DNA of 64,000 nt from NCBI GenBank assembly GCA_949878435.1, contig CATLAK010000005.1, positions 1-64,000 on the forward strand, read 5' to 3'. The DNA comes from an uncultured Lachnospiraceae bacterium (lineage in GTDB: Bacteria > Bacillota > Clostridia > Lachnospirales > Lachnospiraceae). This document shows positions 34,968-43,177 of the stretch, one piece after another. A model generated the notes under the pieces. It made no database searches, had not been told where the DNA came from, and worked only from the letters and a program-made list of their open reading frames with translations. Position numbers and translations under genes: made by a program. Positions within the stretch are counted from its first letter, which is position 1. Every line of letters starts with the position of its first letter.

Positions 34968-36257
34968 TTACTCTTTCACATTTCCATGCTCTTTTTCATA
35001 TTCCTGCACCAGGCGGATGATGTCTCTGTTGTACCGCTGCCAGTCTGTGTCAAATTTGCTTAAAAAAGCATCCACGTCCTGCTCGATGAGGAAGGTCTGA
35101 AGCTGTGCGTCCACTGCCATCTCCGAAGGATAATAGTGATCCTGATAGTCTGTCATATTGCCTGATTGGATAAATTCAAGCATTCCGTCCAACATGGAGG
35201 AAAGCTGGAACTCTCCTGCTTTACAAGGAACTGCATTTTGGGCATCGATATACTTTTGCAGGTTCTCATCCGCGAGAAGGAAATCCAAAACTTCATAAGC
35301 TGCTTCCTTGTTCTTGCAGTCTGCCGTCACGCAGAATCCAAGGTCGATTCCTGAGTTTAATGTACGGTCTTCCTTGTTATCGCTTGCCGGCATAACAAAG
35401 GAATCAATGTTTAGGTCCGGATTCACCGACAAAATCTGCGGTGTTGCATAACTTCCGATGGGATACATTGCCGCCTCTCCTCTTGCAAAAGCGGTACACG
35501 CATCATTGTAGTTGTACGCAAACGGATCATTCGGTCCGTAAGGCAGGAGCTGCAAATATTTCTCTGACAATTCCCTGTACTCCTTGGTAAATGTGGTCTT
35601 GCCTGCATTCACCTGCTTTGCCGTATCCGAAGGTGAAAGTTCTACTGCCATGGCATTCCACGGAGCAAGACAGGTCCATATGTCCTTAAATCCAAAGTAA
35701 AAAGGAAGAATCCCTTCTGCTTTGATCTCTTCGCACAGCGCCGTCATTTCCTCCCATGTTTCAGGAATCTTCCAGCCATGCTCTGCAAACAAGTCCCTGT
35801 TATACAGAACGCCTGCCGCATTTGCCACATAAGGCACGATATAGGTTCCCTGTGTTGGAACCAATTCCAATGACTCCGCAATGTCCAGATACCCCTGATT
35901 GATTTCCTTAAGTCCTTCATACTCTGAAACATCTGCAAGAATCTGTGCATCCACAAAATAGGAATAATTGATGTCGCCGCCGATTCCTATAATGTCGGGA
36001 TAATCTTCCCTGATGAATCTGGTTCTGAGTATCGTCATTGCATCATTGGGAGAACTGATCTTCAATTGAATGTCATCGTGGGTGGCATTGAACTCTTCTT
36101 CCACCGCTGCGAAGTAAGCTGCCGCTTCCGGCTTGTACTGAACAATTTCAATTTCAACCTTCTCATTTCCAGATGATGCGCCGCATCCCCAGACAGATAA
36201 CGCTGCCAGCATACAGCATAATGCCGTCCCCAGATACTTAATCCTCTTTCCTTTCAT
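34968..36257 (-). CDS. Extracellular solute-binding lipoprotein of a sugar ABC importer
   Basis: A 429-residue family 1 solute-binding protein. The signal peptide (MKGKRIKYLGTALCCMLAA) ends in a lipobox with VWGCGAS, giving a lipidated cysteine near residue 25. The mature part has the usual NGI-type openings (FNATHDDIQLKI) and a mid-region DIWTCLAPWN pattern. It captures sugar outside the cell for the two permeases encoded directly after it. It is the first gene of the operon and is divergent from the AraC regulator, with about 170 bases of promoter region between them. Confidence 0.95.
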   Translation of the reverse strand: MKGKRIKYLGTALCCMLAALSVWGCGASSGNEKVEIEIVQYKPEAAAYFAAVEEEFNATHDDIQLKISSPNDAMTILRTRFIREDYPDIIGIGGDINYSYFVDAQILADVSEYEGLKEINQGYLDIAESLELVPTQGTYIVPYVANAAGVLYNRDLFAEHGWKIPETWEEMTALCEEIKAEGILPFYFGFKDIWTCLAPWNAMAVELSPSDTAKQVNAGKTTFTKEYRELSEKYLQLLPYGPNDPFAYNYNDACTAFARGEAAMYPIGSYATPQILSVNPDLNIDSFVMPASDNKEDRTLNSGIDLGFCVTADCKNKEAAYEVLDFLLADENLQKYIDAQNAVPCKAGEFQLSSMLDGMLEFIQSGNMTDYQDHYYPSEMAVDAQLQTFLIEQDVDAFLSKFDTDWQRYNRDIIRLVQEYEKEHGNVKE

Positions 36258-36429
36258 AGCATTATCTCCTTCTTTTTTTGATACTTAGATTGTAACATAC
36301 CATTATGCCATCAATAAATACCGCCGTTTTAGGTGTTTTATATCATTATGCAATTTTTATGCTATATACTTGAAGTCACCTAGCATTTTGGTATATACTA
36401 ATATAAAATATTCCAATTTGAGGGAAAAT

Positions 36430-37329
36430 ATGAGTGAAGTGATCTTTTCTGTCTTTCCAAGTGAAAATTTTGTTGATCTGGGGCTGTATCAATTCGGCTG
36501 GGAACAGTGCGACCCTTCCCATTCCTTTGGGCCTGCTGCCAGAAACCACTATCTATTCCATCTTTGCTTATCCGGCACAGGTACCTTGTATGCCCACAAT
36601 GCCAAAGGCGAGACCATCACTTATCAGATCAAAAGTGGGCAAGGATTCATGCTTTTTCCTCATCAGATCTGCACCTATATCGCAGATGCCGAGATTCCCT
36701 GGGAATATGCCTGGATTGAGTTTGACGGACTTCGGGCAAAAGAATCCGTTGAACTGGCGGGCTTTCATTTAGACCATCCGGTCTATCGGGCAAACCATAA
36801 AGATATCGCAGAATTCATGAAAGAAGAACTTCTCTACATTATCAACCACAAGGATGAATCTCCTTTTCATCTGATCGGTCATCTATATCTGTTTATAGAC
36901 GGGCTGCTGCGCTCCTCCGCCTCCACCCAATTGAGCAAAGGAAACAGCTTACGTGATTTTTATATAAAAGAAGCCTTTTCTTTTATTGAGCAAAATTTTC
37001 AGAACGATATCTCTGTGGAGGATATCGCCGCTTCCTGCGGACTCAACCGCAGCTACTTTGGGAAAATATTTCATGAAAGCACCGGCAAATCCCCCCAGGA
37101 ATTTCTGATTTCCTACCGCATGACCAAAGCAACGGAACTTCTAAAACTGACGGGACTGTCTATCGGGGATATTGGAAATGCAGTAGGCTATCCAAACCAG
37201 CTGCATTTTTCCAGAGCTTTTAAGAATGTATATGGGATTTCGCCGAGACAATGGCGGAATGAGAACGGCGGCGGGAAGCGCCTTGATGAGTCAAAGTCCT
37301 CACGGGAGCCAAAGCCCCCGCTGCAGTGA
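36430..37329 (+). CDS. AraC family regulator of the alpha-galactoside locus
   Basis: A protein of about 299 residues with an N-terminal cupin-like arm (HYLFHLCLSGTGTLY, SGQGFMLFPHQICTYIAD) and two C-terminal AraC helix-turn-helix motifs (ISVEDIAASCGLNRSYFGK, SIGDIGNAVGYPNQLHFS) ending in a YGISPRQWR signature. The start at 36430 has a GAGGG site. The divergent position next to the binding-protein gene and the resemblance to MsmR/RafR-type activators indicate that it turns on the importer and GH36 in response to the sugar. Confidence 0.93.
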   Translation: MSEVIFSVFPSENFVDLGLYQFGWEQCDPSHSFGPAARNHYLFHLCLSGTGTLYAHNAKGETITYQIKSGQGFMLFPHQICTYIADAEIPWEYAWIEFDGLRAKESVELAGFHLDHPVYRANHKDIAEFMKEELLYIINHKDESPFHLIGHLYLFIDGLLRSSASTQLSKGNSLRDFYIKEAFSFIEQNFQNDISVEDIAASCGLNRSYFGKIFHESTGKSPQEFLISYRMTKATELLKLTGLSIGDIGNAVGYPNQLHFSRAFKNVYGISPRQWRNENGGGKRLDESKSSREPKPPLQ

Positions 37330-37341
37330 ATGGGTGCGCGC

Positions 37342-37983
37342 CTACCACTGCTTATCAAGGTCTTTTCTTTTAAGACCGTTTTTCTTTGCCGAACGGCGCC
37401 AGCCATATTCCGCCTGCCACTTATATGCCCACGCCGGGTAATTCATTTCAAAGGTCTTAATCTGGTTATCGCCGTTTAGCTTTTCCTGCTCCATATCTTC
37501 CGCCATTTCTTTTAATGCCGCTGAAAGATTCTTCTTCGGTCCGTGCCCCTCCGGCACAGCCCGAAGAAAGCAAATCATTCCGCCCCCGCCGACGCCCAGC
37601 GCCCTGCCAAAAGTAAACCCGCACCGGTCTGACCAATGCTTCATCACTTCTATCGCCGGCAGGTTCTGCTTCCCTTGAAAAAAACCGTTATTGACGGCAA
37701 CATACACCCTGATTTTCCGCTCCTGCCTGTGCGCCTTGGCATACGCTTCTATCTGCATAAGACACCGAAGCAGATGGGAGGGCACGGAATCAATATAAAG
37801 AGGAAATGCTATCACGATCACATCGCATGTAAACAGCTCCTCCATATCCTGTTTCTCCACCTGCATCCTGTTTAACCGAAGCTCCGCCACTTCCCCACAT
37901 AAATATTTTTTCAACATAGAAAGGATTTCTCCCGAAGCGCTGTCCTTTGCCTTGGGACTGCCATTAACCATTGCAATTTTCAT
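37342..37983 (-). CDS. Flavodoxin-like NAD(P)H-dependent oxidoreductase
   Basis: A protein of about 213 residues beginning with the FMN-phosphate loop MVNGSPKAKDSAS, followed by a flavodoxin-like alpha/beta core (DVIVIAFPLYIDSVPSHLL) and GGGGMICFL. This matches the NAD(P)H-dependent FMN reductase superfamily. The start at 37983 has GGAGG seven bases upstream. It follows a second flavodoxin-like gene by 21 bases and a TetR regulator, together forming a probable redox-stress operon. Substrate unknown. Confidence 0.85.
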   Translation of the reverse strand: MKIAMVNGSPKAKDSASGEILSMLKKYLCGEVAELRLNRMQVEKQDMEELFTCDVIVIAFPLYIDSVPSHLLRCLMQIEAYAKAHRQERKIRVYVAVNNGFFQGKQNLPAIEVMKHWSDRCGFTFGRALGVGGGGMICFLRAVPEGHGPKKNLSAALKEMAEDMEQEKLNGDNQIKTFEMNYPAWAYKWQAEYGWRRSAKKNGLKRKDLDKQW

Positions 37984-38004
37984 TTTTACCTCCATTCCGA
38001 AGCA

Positions 38005-38508
38005 TCATAAACTCTTAATTTCTTCCCTGCTTCCTGCAAAAGAAATATGCGCAAGGATTCCATTGAAATTCAATACATTTGCCTTTACCGTCCTGACTGC
38101 CGTTTCCTTTTCCTCTTCCGTACAATCTCCATAGAAATATACGGAAATCCGCAGCTTGTCCGGATATCTGACCTTGTGATGGATCTCGCCTCCGCGTTTT
38201 GTAAAATAGGGATGTATATAAGGAAGGCTCCTGTCCAAAACATTTCTCACAAAGGGGGCATAAGTCCCGTAAACGCATCTGCTCACGATAATTATCTCGT
38301 CTGCGTGCGCCATCTTCTCTCCCATCCTGTTGTAATCGTCCTTCAGCACACACCGCCCCGGCGTCTTTACCCAGCAGCCAAAGCATCCGATACAGTTTCG
38401 TATTTTCTCTTGTTCTGTGATGATCTCCGCCTGCTCCCCCGATTCCAGAAACGTTTTCCGCATCCAGTCTTCCCATTCCTTACTTCCATCATGTATAATC
38501 AGTTTCAT
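38005..38508 (-). CDS. Flavodoxin family protein with cysteine-rich loop
   Basis: A protein of about 167 residues of the NADPH-dependent FMN reductase type. After an N-terminal strand (MKLIIHDGS) it has CIGCFGCWVKTPGRC, the cysteine loop typical of iron-sulfur flavoprotein-like members, then DDYNRMGEKMAHADEIIIVS and VYGTYAPFVRNVLDRSLPY. The start at 38508 has a GGAGG site. It lies in one operon with the neighbouring oxidoreductase and TetR gene. It may reduce quinones or nitro compounds, by analogy only. Confidence 0.83.
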   Translation of the reverse strand: MKLIIHDGSKEWEDWMRKTFLESGEQAEIITEQEKIRNCIGCFGCWVKTPGRCVLKDDYNRMGEKMAHADEIIIVSRCVYGTYAPFVRNVLDRSLPYIHPYFTKRGGEIHHKVRYPDKLRISVYFYGDCTEEEKETAVRTVKANVLNFNGILAHISFAGSREEIKSL

Positions 38509-38542
38509 CTTTTCCTCCATTCCAGGGTATCACAAATTCTTC

Positions 38543-39115
38543 CTAGTCAATAATCCTATTTACCATTTCCATCCAGTCCCCTTCATAGTTAAATCCCTGC
38601 ATTGCATAAATGCCAGCCAGACCGCTTACCAGCGCCCACAATTCCAGAATTTTCTGGGGAATCATTTTCTCCGGTATCCCCCACTCTAAAAGCACCGGGG
38701 AAGATTGCTCGACAAACAGTTGAAAAGGCGCATAATTGCTCTTTTGAATCTCTTTTTCAGATAAGCAGATTCTAATGTCCTTTTGGTTTGTAATCAGCGC
38801 ATACGCCTGAGGATAATCCTTGAAAAATCTCACGAATGCACGTCCCATGTCACGGATGATCTCATTTTTATTGGTGTTCTTATCAATTACTTCCTGCAGA
38901 TACCGCGTAAATTCCTCTGCAACATAGTCCTTGACTGCTTCCTCAAATTCTTCCTTGCTCTGAAAGTGGCTTTTAGGCGCTGCATGGCTGACCCCGCACA
39001 TCGCTGCCGCTTTGCGCAGTGACAAATGCCCTATCCCATCCTCTTCAATCATCCTGATACCGGCTAATATCAGTTCCTGCTTCAGATTTCCGTGGTGATA
39101 AGATGTTTTTTCCAT
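38543..39115 (-). CDS. TetR/AcrR family regulator
   Basis: A 190-residue protein with the TetR N-terminal helix-turn-helix (LSLRKAAAMCGVSHAAPKSHF) and a WHG-type C-terminal ligand-binding domain (FKDYPQAYALI, LWALVSGLAGIYAM). It is the first gene of the operon with the two flavodoxin-like reductases. Two palindromic boxes overlap its promoter, so it probably represses itself and the reductases until an inducer binds. Confidence 0.93.
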   Translation of the reverse strand: MEKTSYHHGNLKQELILAGIRMIEEDGIGHLSLRKAAAMCGVSHAAPKSHFQSKEEFEEAVKDYVAEEFTRYLQEVIDKNTNKNEIIRDMGRAFVRFFKDYPQAYALITNQKDIRICLSEKEIQKSNYAPFQLFVEQSSPVLLEWGIPEKMIPQKILELWALVSGLAGIYAMQGFNYEGDWMEMVNRIID

Positions 39116-39144
39116 CCAATCTCTCTCCCTTTTTAGGTTTTATC

Positions 39145-39187
39145 TTGACACTGTCTAGATTGTATCATTAAATATTGACGCCGTCAA
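39145..39187 (-). promoter_or_regulatory. tetR promoter with two operator boxes
   Basis: On the minus strand -35 TTGACG (39182-39187), a 17-base spacer and -10 TACAAT (39159-39164). The palindrome TTGACGCCGTCAA (39175-39187) covers the -35, and a related TTGACACTGTC (39145-39155) covers the start region. Two TetR dimers could occlude this promoter. Confidence 0.75.
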
Positions 39188-39303
39188 GATATAATTTCAG
39201 AATAGTTATTTCAAGTCCGTCTTATATTGCTTGTGAAACATATCGTATGCTATAATGCATGGTGTGAAATAGGAAAAGCTTTTAAAGGATATGGGATATA
39301 TAC

Positions 39304-39981
39304 ATGAAAAAAGATGCCTCTTCCGTCAGCATAATCGGTGGTGCCGACGGTCCTACTTCCATCTTTCTTGTAGGACGCAAAGAAATGAATATTTGGCAGC
39401 GTATCAAAGCCTCATTTTTTAATAGGAAATATATACGGAAACGTGCACGCGCTGAGAGGACCCTTGCTTCTCTTGCCCCAAACGCGCATACCATAGAAGA
39501 AACGATACAGTATATCAGGCAGCGCTATCATGCAGCCGAAGCAGACAGCTCTTACCCTCTTTACAACAGCAGAAAGCGAAGCATGAAACATCAGCTGATT
39601 CAGCGCAATCAACCGGAACTGCTTGGAGAAGAAAAGCAGTTTCTTCCGCCTGCCGATTTGAATGACGAGCAGGCGCTCCTTGCATGGCAGCAAAAAATCG
39701 ACGCGTGGGCTGATGAATGCATGGCAAGGACGGATGCCGTACCTTACGACGTATTTCCCACTGATTACCACCTTTTCATTATAGACCGCCAAGACGAAGG
39801 AGCCTTGGAAGTCGAAATAGACAGCATAAATTCCAGCCTTTCTGTTTCCTTTTCCGGCAATCAAAAAATCATGGAGCCCATTTTAAAAGATATTTATCTG
39901 TACTTTGGTGTTTCTGAGGAGGATATTGCGCATAGGTCGGAACGTTATCTTTCATTACTGGGTGCATTGACCTTCGATTAA
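39304..39981 (+). CDS. Protein with N-terminal IGGADGPTSIFL motif, function unknown
   Basis: A 225-residue soluble protein. Residues 7-21 read SVSIIGGADGPTSIF, nearly identical to the motif that lines the sodium-translocating decarboxylase beta subunit, yet the rest of that membrane protein is absent. The remainder is helical and polar, with KYIRKRARAERTLASL and a DYHLFIID strand, and shows no known domain. The motif also heads other clostridial proteins I have seen described as hypothetical, so it may be a portable tag. The 3' end overlaps the convergent Rpn-family gene by 27 bp. No regulator is evident. Confidence 0.75.
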   Translation: MKKDASSVSIIGGADGPTSIFLVGRKEMNIWQRIKASFFNRKYIRKRARAERTLASLAPNAHTIEETIQYIRQRYHAAEADSSYPLYNSRKRSMKHQLIQRNQPELLGEEKQFLPPADLNDEQALLAWQQKIDAWADECMARTDAVPYDVFPTDYHLFIIDRQDEGALEVEIDSINSSLSVSFSGNQKIMEPILKDIYLYFGVSEEDIAHRSERYLSLLGALTFD

Positions 39982-40767
39982 TGTCTGATACAATTGCTCC
40001 CTATATGCCTGATCCGCAATTACCTGCACTAACTCTCCGCTTCTTCCCGTGTCTATAAGGAATTTCTGCAAGCGCAGGAGTTTTCCCTCCCCTTCTGCTT
40101 TTCCTTCCTCTTTTCCTTCTCTAAGCCCATCCCGATATGCATATTCTCTTTCCATCTCCAAATATTTTTCTTCATCAAATTCAAAAATACACATCTCTAT
40201 CGCCTCCGCCCGATTCTTTATTAAAAAATCCCTCAATATCCCCTTTTTAATGCATTCATCCACTGCCTTCTCCACCGCTTCCCTAAAATGCAGTTTCTCC
40301 GCATACTTCCTCACCATTTCCACATACTGCGCATATTCCTTCAGCGGTCGGCATGCCTCCATCAGTTCCTTGTTATTGCCCGGATTGATATTGTAAACCG
40401 TCACCGTAAGCTCCAGCTCCGGTTCCTCCTGCCTTTCCTCAAAGGCATCCGACAGCCGCAGCTTTTGCTTCTTCGACTGAAATTCGACTCCATTGTAAAA
40501 GACGACAAACTTAGGCACTGGCAGCCTGACCAGTTCCTTCCCATACAGCCTCTCATCCTTCACCCTGCCCTGCAGCACCTTTGCAACGTAAATCAGACTC
40601 CTCAAAGGCATGTTAGGATTTACCGTAGACTGATGCTCATAAAGCATCAACTCATGCCCCAGCACAAAGGAGACATCATTCTTATAATTGCGTTGCACAC
40701 TGACATCCTTCATCCGATATCCTCCCGACTGACAGACCATTTCCCTTAAGAAATGCCCCATAGACAC
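39955..40767 (-). pseudogene. N-terminally truncated Rpn/PD-(D/E)XK nuclease family protein
   Basis: A 270-residue frame similar to the Rpn-type recombination-promoting nuclease/transposase family. It has NDVSFVLGHELMLYEHQSTV (E.Q catalytic strand), NPNMPLRSLIYVAKVLQG, PKFVVFYNG and a C-terminal lysine/glutamate-rich GLREGKEEGKAEGEG tail. Full-length relatives carry a further N-terminal region before the ND(V/I)SF strand; here it is short and unconvincing. An alternative frame upstream (NKQEILERF) suggests a frameshift or deletion. No strong ribosome site precedes 40767. It is probably a decaying gene, although the C-terminal two thirds are intact. Hairpin element copy 2 lies just upstream. 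Confidence 0.65.
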
Positions 40768-41095
40768 AGGAGAACCGTTCCAGAATCTCCTGCTTATTTA
40801 GATTGTTGATTGAAATAAAAAGCATGGATTTTCTGAAAGCTTAATTATAGATGAATTGAGATGTTGCTTGATAGGAGCAAATGGATACACACGATGAAAA
40901 CCCATCTGCACGAAAGAAAAATATGCTTTTTATTATCATAGCACATTTTGATTGAAATTGTAAATATATTTTCTCTTTTTATTGCAGATATTTATGACAT
41001 ATTAATGACTAAAAGCCGAAGGCTAGCCTATTGCTAAACTCTTCCACTTCCATTCTTTTTGCAGGTAAGAATATCCAGTTAGGGAAGCCAAGAGC

Positions 41096-41492
41096 GGCAG
41101 AGGCAGGAATGGAACCCTCGCACAGGAAGATGTACCCTGGAGGCAGCAGTGCCGTAGGAGTGGAGGACGGGCTATACACAGGGGGGGCGGCACATCATAT
41201 CGTTTCAAGTTCCTGCGAAAAATCAGCAATTTCACTTACAGAATATTGAGTCCCTAGGGCAAAATCGCCATGGATGGCGATTTTAGGAGCCAAACGGCAT
41301 GGATGCCGTCTTGGCTCCGACCCGACCGCATTGAAACACCTGCACACATTCTGTTAGTGAAATCTGATTTTGAGAAGAGACTTGAAACGATATGATGTGC
41401 CGCCCCCTGTGTATAACCCGTCCTCCACTCCTACGGCACTGCTGCCTCCAGGGTACATCTTCCTGTGCAGGGGTTCCATTCCTGCCTCTGCC
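41096..41492 (+). repeat. Long-hairpin element, copy 2
   Basis: A 397-bp inverted repeat with the conserved core at 41186-41404 (219 bp). The outer arms 41096-41185 and 41405-41492 pair with each other with three small differences but do not resemble the arms of the other copies. Apical hairpins: AAAATCGCCA/TGGCGATTTT near 41261-41284 and GGAGCCAA/TTGGCTCC at 41286-41317. It has the same orientation as copy 1. Its right end lies 23 bases from the stop of the ATPase gene. The rest of the gap 40768-41095 holds no gene that I can support. Confidence 0.9.
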
Positions 41493-41515
41493 ACTCCTTT
41501 CCCCTCCTGCAACTC

Positions 41516-42850
41516 CTACCTGCCCTTCAAATACCTTTTCAGCAGAAACGCACAGAAATACGGAAACGTATAAATCTGATTCTCAAACCCAATATTCCCC
41601 CCAGTAAACTTAATCCCGTAATGAATATCCTCATACTTATCGCTGTTTATCAGCGTCCTTAAGGATTTCGCCCTTCCATTTACCGCCTTTACCTCCACCG
41701 GAATCAAATCCTTTGCCGTCCGCACAAAGAAATTCTCCTCCAGCGTAGAATCCTCCCGCTTATAGTAATACAGTCCATAGCCGCTCTTTACCAGTGCTTC
41801 CCCCACTATGTTCTCATATAGGGCTCCCTTATAAACACCCAGATTTTTGTTTGCCCGCAAATCCTCCTGCGCCTCTTCGTCCAGCATTGCCACAAGCAGC
41901 CCGCTATCCGCGAAATAAATCTTATACTTCGATTCATCGAAATTTCCTTTCAGGGGAAGTTCCGGATAGTTCATGCAATAGCAGACTTGAATCATTCCTG
42001 CATCTGCCAGCCATTCTATACATCCCCTGTAATCTTTAAACCGCGCCCCCGGCGCCACTTTAGAAATCTGAAATTTCTTGTTATCTTTTGCAAGCTGCAC
42101 CGGAATCTGCCGGAAGACATTTAAAATTCTTGTCTGATCCATACCATCAGCATATTTTCTGACATCTTCCTCGTAATCGGCAAGAAGCTGTCTTTGCGTA
42201 GAAAGAGAACCCTCAAAGGTCCCCTTCACAATGTATTCCCTGACTATAGCAGGCATTCCCCCCAAAATGCAATAGTCCAAAAAAAGTCCGCTGCATACAG
42301 ACATTTCCACTTCATTAAAAGGAACAAGATCGACCATATGTGTAAGCAGCTCCTCTGTGAAAGCAGCTTCATATCTATTCGCCCACAAAAATTCCTCAAA
42401 GTCTAAAGAGTACATTTCATAATCTGTCTTATATCCCACACTATTGCTTTCAATCCGGCTATAATGAATCCCCAGCATGGAACCGCTGCAAATGACGTCA
42501 AATCTGCCATCTATGCAAAAAAACTTAAGCGCTGTCGCTATTTCCGGGAACTCCTGCAATTCGTCAAAAAAGATAAGCGTCTTTCCTTCTTCAAATTCTT
42601 TCGATGGATCTATGCGGGAAATATTTTTAATCAAATCATCTGTTTTATATCCGTCTGCCGCAATAAGCTTATATTTTGGTTCTTCTACAAAATTTATTTC
42701 AATCAAATGCTCATAATTTTCTAGTCCGAACTTCCTGATCGATTCCGTTTTGCCAACCTGTCTTGGACCTCTTACGATAACAGGCTTTCTATCTGCAGTA
42801 TCCTTCCACACTCTCAGGAAATCATCTATTTTTCGTTTTAGATAGACCAT
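41516..42850 (-). CDS. AAA family ATP-binding protein with DUF4143 domain
   Basis: A 444-residue protein with RGPRQVGKTESIRKFG (Walker A), IFFDELQEFPE (Walker B) and a GSMLG sensor, then a winged DUF4143 region ending in a restriction-nuclease-like segment (ENIVGEALVKSG, LIPVEVKAVNGRAKSL) with an E.K pair. The family is common in gut Firmicutes and Bacteroidetes and is of unknown role, sometimes placed with mobile or defence genes. It is monocistronic on the minus strand; three 32-bp direct repeats lie upstream of its start, and element copy 2 directly follows its stop. Confidence 0.92.
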   Translation of the reverse strand: MVYLKRKIDDFLRVWKDTADRKPVIVRGPRQVGKTESIRKFGLENYEHLIEINFVEEPKYKLIAADGYKTDDLIKNISRIDPSKEFEEGKTLIFFDELQEFPEIATALKFFCIDGRFDVICSGSMLGIHYSRIESNSVGYKTDYEMYSLDFEEFLWANRYEAAFTEELLTHMVDLVPFNEVEMSVCSGLFLDYCILGGMPAIVREYIVKGTFEGSLSTQRQLLADYEEDVRKYADGMDQTRILNVFRQIPVQLAKDNKKFQISKVAPGARFKDYRGCIEWLADAGMIQVCYCMNYPELPLKGNFDESKYKIYFADSGLLVAMLDEEAQEDLRANKNLGVYKGALYENIVGEALVKSGYGLYYYKREDSTLEENFFVRTAKDLIPVEVKAVNGRAKSLRTLINSDKYEDIHYGIKFTGGNIGFENQIYTFPYFCAFLLKRYLKGR

Positions 42851-42917
42851 GCTGTTCCCTCCCGCTTATACTACTATTAGTATATGCTCTTTTTTCAATA
42901 AATACAACGCATCGCCC

Positions 42918-43000
42918 AAAAAATGAGGGAATTATTTAAGTTTGAAGCAAAAAAATGAGGGAATTATTTAAGTTTATTACAAAAAAATGAGGAATTTTAT
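42918..43000. repeat. 32-bp direct repeats upstream of the DUF4143 ATPase
   Basis: The unit contains ATGAGGGAATTATTTAAG and recurs with a 32-bp period (ATG at 42923, 42955 and 42987); the third copy is diverged. The block is AT-rich, contiguous and lies about 70 bases upstream of the ATPase start. Confidence 0.8.
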
Positions 43001-43020
43001 CAATCTGACAGACAGTCATA

Positions 43021-43131
43021 AACAAACGCCGCCGCACTTCGCGCATCGGCTTATTGTAACAAACGTCGCCGCACTTCGCGCATCGGCTTATTGTAACAAA
43101 CGCCGCCGCACTTCGCGCGTCGGCTTATTGT
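43021..43131. repeat. 37-bp tandem repeat, three copies
   Basis: Units at 43021-43057, 43058-43094 and 43095-43131 differ at only a few positions. Each contains CGCCGCACTTCGCGC and ends in GGCTTATTGT. They are GC-rich, unlike the AT-rich repeats next to them, and lie after the GGDEF gene terminator. No gene is seen in 42851-43177. Confidence 0.85.
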
Positions 43132-43154
43132 AAAGAAACGGGGCTTTTGCCCCG
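43132..43154 (-). terminator. Intrinsic terminator after the GGDEF gene
   Basis: CGGGGC and GCCCCG pair around a four-base loop (43139-43154), followed on the minus strand by TTTCTTT. Confidence 0.75.
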
Positions 43155-43177
43155 CATCCAACATAGATAACAAGCTG

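Noticed and set aside
42918-43131. CRISPR-like array
   Set aside because: The 32-bp and 37-bp repeats are contiguous, with no unique spacers between them, and no cas gene is present. The Cas4-like domain at 15.3-17.7 kb belongs to a helicase fusion.
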